Part shown: piece after piece, positions 61,463-64,000 of the stretch
Position numbering within the stretch: position 1 is the stretch's first letter
Layout: every line of letters begins with the position of its first letter
NCBI GenBank assembly: GCA_036897445.1
Contig: JAYMTL010000027.1
Coordinates: 96,778-160,777 of the forward strand
DNA length: 64,000 bases
Reading direction: 5' to 3'
Source: Pelargonium tetragonum
Taxonomy: Eukaryota > Streptophyta > Magnoliopsida > Geraniales > Geraniaceae
Made by a program: the position numbers and the translations under genes
The notes under the pieces: generated by a model
Told to the model about the DNA's origin: nothing
Databases searched by the model: none
The model's input: the letters and a program-made list of their open reading frames with translations, nothing else

Positions 61463-64000
61463 GACTTATAAAAAGAGGACTGGAGAAAGATTTCAAATAG
61501 ATTTATAATAAGCGATTTCATAAAACAGGTTTTGGATCTAGGAATTCTTCTTCTTCTACAACCTTAAAACTCTTATACTAGTAAGTTTACTTACTCAATT
61601 AAGAAAAAAGAAAAGAAAAGGGGTACTTCTCTAGACTTAAGACAACCTTATAGAATAAGGTTTAAGACTCTTCAACTCGAGTTTTATTGTATCTGATTCT
61701 GAATTCTGTCTATTTTTTCATTATAGTTTTACCGTTTAGAAAGTGTATAACAGCCCCCGGGGTAGATTGCTCTACCAGCTAAACCTTGGTTTTTTGACTT
61801 TTGAGACACCTTAGTAAGAGTAATCCAGACTTGCTTTACTATATATGATTTAGAACCAGTAACTTTTTTTATGTTTGCTTGTTTTTTTGATACTAGTTAG
61901 GTCTAGATATGCCGAGTCCAAGCACTAATTTAATTACACTTATGGTTTTCCTTATCTTATTTTGATAGGGTAACCGTAGCACTCGAAACATAGCAATCTT
62001 TGCATATCCCCTTAAACAACAGCCTTATATACTGACGCGTCTAGTAGTTCAGATTTTACCCAGTGCAAATATTAGAACCTTTACCACTCTTTTTTGTACC
62101 CAAAGCTACTACTGGTAACCTTTATTCGATTAAGTCTATTTTCATCAGATTACCAAGAGTCTCCTAACACTGGACCCTTTTTTTACAAAGAAGCTTATAA
62201 TGCAGACATTATAAGATAAGAGAGGATTAGTTACGTCCTAAGTATAAGATAAGAAGTATAGAATATAAGGAACCCGGAGTAGAAAACCCCGTTAAGATAA
62301 AGAAAATATAGGATCAGTTCCGTTTTTCTAACAAACTTCGAAACTCTAATCTGGCAGTCAATTTTTATAAGGCATTGCCTGTTTATTGTGTTAATTGTAT
62401 AAGTAACCGATATATAACTAGGTTTAATATATAGGGCCCTTGGTAAAAAAGCTTTAGATTCCAAATTCCGTTCAAATCTCTTAATATCTGGCTTAGCGAC
62501 TATATTTTAGAATAGCTATCGGGTTAAAATTCCCGAAACGGTCTCGTCGTAAAGAAATTTTAGAATCGTGCTCCCTTTGTTTTATTACATTTTATTACAA
62601 AAAGTAGTATCTCTCATAGTGCTTAGGCTTAGTTTCCATGGACCCTCTCCCTCCCTACAATTTCTATTTAGCAAGCAAATAACTTTTTAGTGTTTAACTC
62701 ATCCTAATATTTTAAAAAGTGAGTTTACCGGGGAGCCTAGGATAGTCAGGTCCTGCAAGGGTACTCCTTTTAACCAAAACAGAAATTCTAGTGAGCAAAG
62801 ACGAGGTTCCCTCCTTAGGAGTTTTAAGAATATACGATTTTAGACCTTAAGCTGTTTTAATAAGTATTAACGTGTTATCCTTACTAACAAAATCTCTTTC
62901 CTAAGAATATAAAAATCCCAACAGTGAGTGAGATATTTTATTTTAAAACTAAGGAAGTAACATACAAGGAGGGTCCCTTACGGTAAAAAAGTTAACGCAT
63001 TGCCCAGGCAAGCTTCTATTTTCATATAAATAAAGGAAATCCTAACGTTAAATTATACAAGTAAATAAAAAATAGCTAGCTTAACAAGAGGGCTTTATGC
63101 AGAATAATACGGAACCTGAGCTTACTTTTTATTTTAATACCACCCGCTATAAACTAAAATTTCCTTTAACGGATTCTAACTTGATATATAGATTCTTAAT
63201 AAGTATCTCCCTTTATTTGGTATCTTTACCTTAAGTTTTTATGCATATACTTTCTTTAAGCCGCTTAGACTTTATATTGCTGAGAGAACTTTCTACAGGA
63301 TTTATAGCTTAAAATGATCTCATTTTAAGTGCTCTCCTCTGGGTAGTTCTCCTTTTTTGTTACTAGTTTAAGTTTTAGCAGAGTAAGTAAAATGCGCTAT
63401 TTTTATACGTACAAAGTCCCAGTTTTCACTTTCAGGGTTAGAACCTAAAAATATGTTTTATTTTAATGAATCTCGTTGCGTATGAAATACAAGGATCCTT
63501 CTTCTCGCATCCTGTTAACTTTTAGGACTAGAGTACCTTTCTCCTAGATTTATAAAATTTTTTTTTATTTGGTATTCGTACAAAGGGACCCCTATTCTTG
63601 AACCGGAAATTTACGTAAGCGAATATTACTTTGGTAAAATACAGAAGTCAGAGATTACAAAAGTGTGTACATATGATCTGAACTATTTTCTTAAATCATT
63701 AAACGAAGCCAACTATATTACAAAAAACTTTAGATAGCATCCTGTAAGGGGCGCACAGTTCTATTTATGTTATTTTACTGTTTCCTAATATGTCTTAAAA
63801 TCCCAATATCGAAAAGCGCCCTCATAAATGAAGTCTTTACTAAACTACAAGGGGTACTTTTCTTATCTTTATTCTACGGAAGTCTCTAATTTAACCCCTA
63901 AGCAACACCGAGACGTAATATAACCAAGATTACCTCTCTTAGCGCCTCTTTCATTTTAAATTGAATTTTTAAGTTTATGGACCCCGTTTAAAATACCTCA
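61463..64000. other. Gene-free spacer to window end
   Basis: No gene is recognisable. On the minus strand near 61750-61795 the word TTTAGCTGGTAGAGCAA looks like an isolated tRNA D-arm without other tRNA parts. A GGGCCC cluster lies at 62434. Nothing indicates a gene running off the window edge. Confidence 0.6.

Larger units (their letters stand above)
4767..62439. repeat. Dispersed GGGCCC clusters (at least 17 copies)
   Basis: The palindrome GGGCCC was located at 4767, 5080, 8733, 9989, 10722, 16471, 20610, 27143, 29218, 32246, 38606, 42239, 46412, 46715, 58785, 61279 and 62434. Many copies sit in an A-run followed by GGGGCCC, often continued as GGGGCCCGAG (9988, 20609; similar at 8732). Related words of the form GGNNNCC or GGNNTCC, such as GGGGCTCC, GGACTCC and GGAATCC, recur every few hundred bases throughout the spacer but not conspicuously in the two genes. 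With G and C each near 17 percent (my estimate), only one or two GGGCCC sites would be expected. Their function is unknown; short GC clusters spread in yeast and some algal mitochondrial genomes are the closest known analogy. Confidence 0.7.

Overview
The window reads as a piece of a large, very gene-poor, AT-rich mitochondrial genome of the green plant lineage, most likely a streptophyte alga or a bryophyte-grade plant. The lineage call rests on two intact genes on the + strand, nad6 (11088-11684) and nad4L (11804-12106). Both encode strongly plant-type complex I subunits, read with the standard code, have no introns, and show conserved residues directly in the DNA, so no C-to-U editing seems to be needed. 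A nuclear copy of mitochondrial DNA cannot be excluded from sequence alone. I could not assign genus or species.

Layout: 1-11087 is spacer; 11088-12106 is the nad6-nad4L pair, which builds adjacent subunits of the membrane arm of NADH:ubiquinone oxidoreductase; 12107-64000 is about 52 kb without any protein gene, rRNA or intact tRNA that I can recognise. Long open frames elsewhere are about as frequent and as short as chance predicts at this base composition.

The spacer is not featureless. (1) Lysine-rich islands at about 18.2, 25.4-26.0, 30.0, 39.3, 41.6, 47.7-48.0, 59.4 and 60.5 kb share DNA words and aligned peptides. Three of them share the peptide [VI]IAxKT[HP]K[KR], and the 25.4 and 41.6 kb islands align over LSK...RKK...VI...KKAG. 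I read them as dispersed, mostly decayed copies of one unrecognised basic ORF family. (2) A 14-bp motif occurs in two subclasses, GGTAATGTAATTAA and GGTAACGAAGTTAA (seven exact and two one-mismatch copies on both strands); both subclasses sit side by side in the 25.4 kb island. (3) tRNA-like remnants occur: four resembling trnQ, one trnS(GCU), one trnD(GUC) and two unassigned. All have broken stems. (4) Short GC clusters, above all GGGCCC, are much more frequent than the AT-rich background predicts. (5) There are perfect palindromes and further pairs of short dispersed repeats.

The overall picture is two complex I genes, probably co-transcribed, in a spacer built from short repeats, GC clusters and decayed gene or ORF fragments. 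The lysine-rich island family with its linked 14-bp motif is the best candidate here for something not described before. All similarity statements come from reading by eye; no searches were run.
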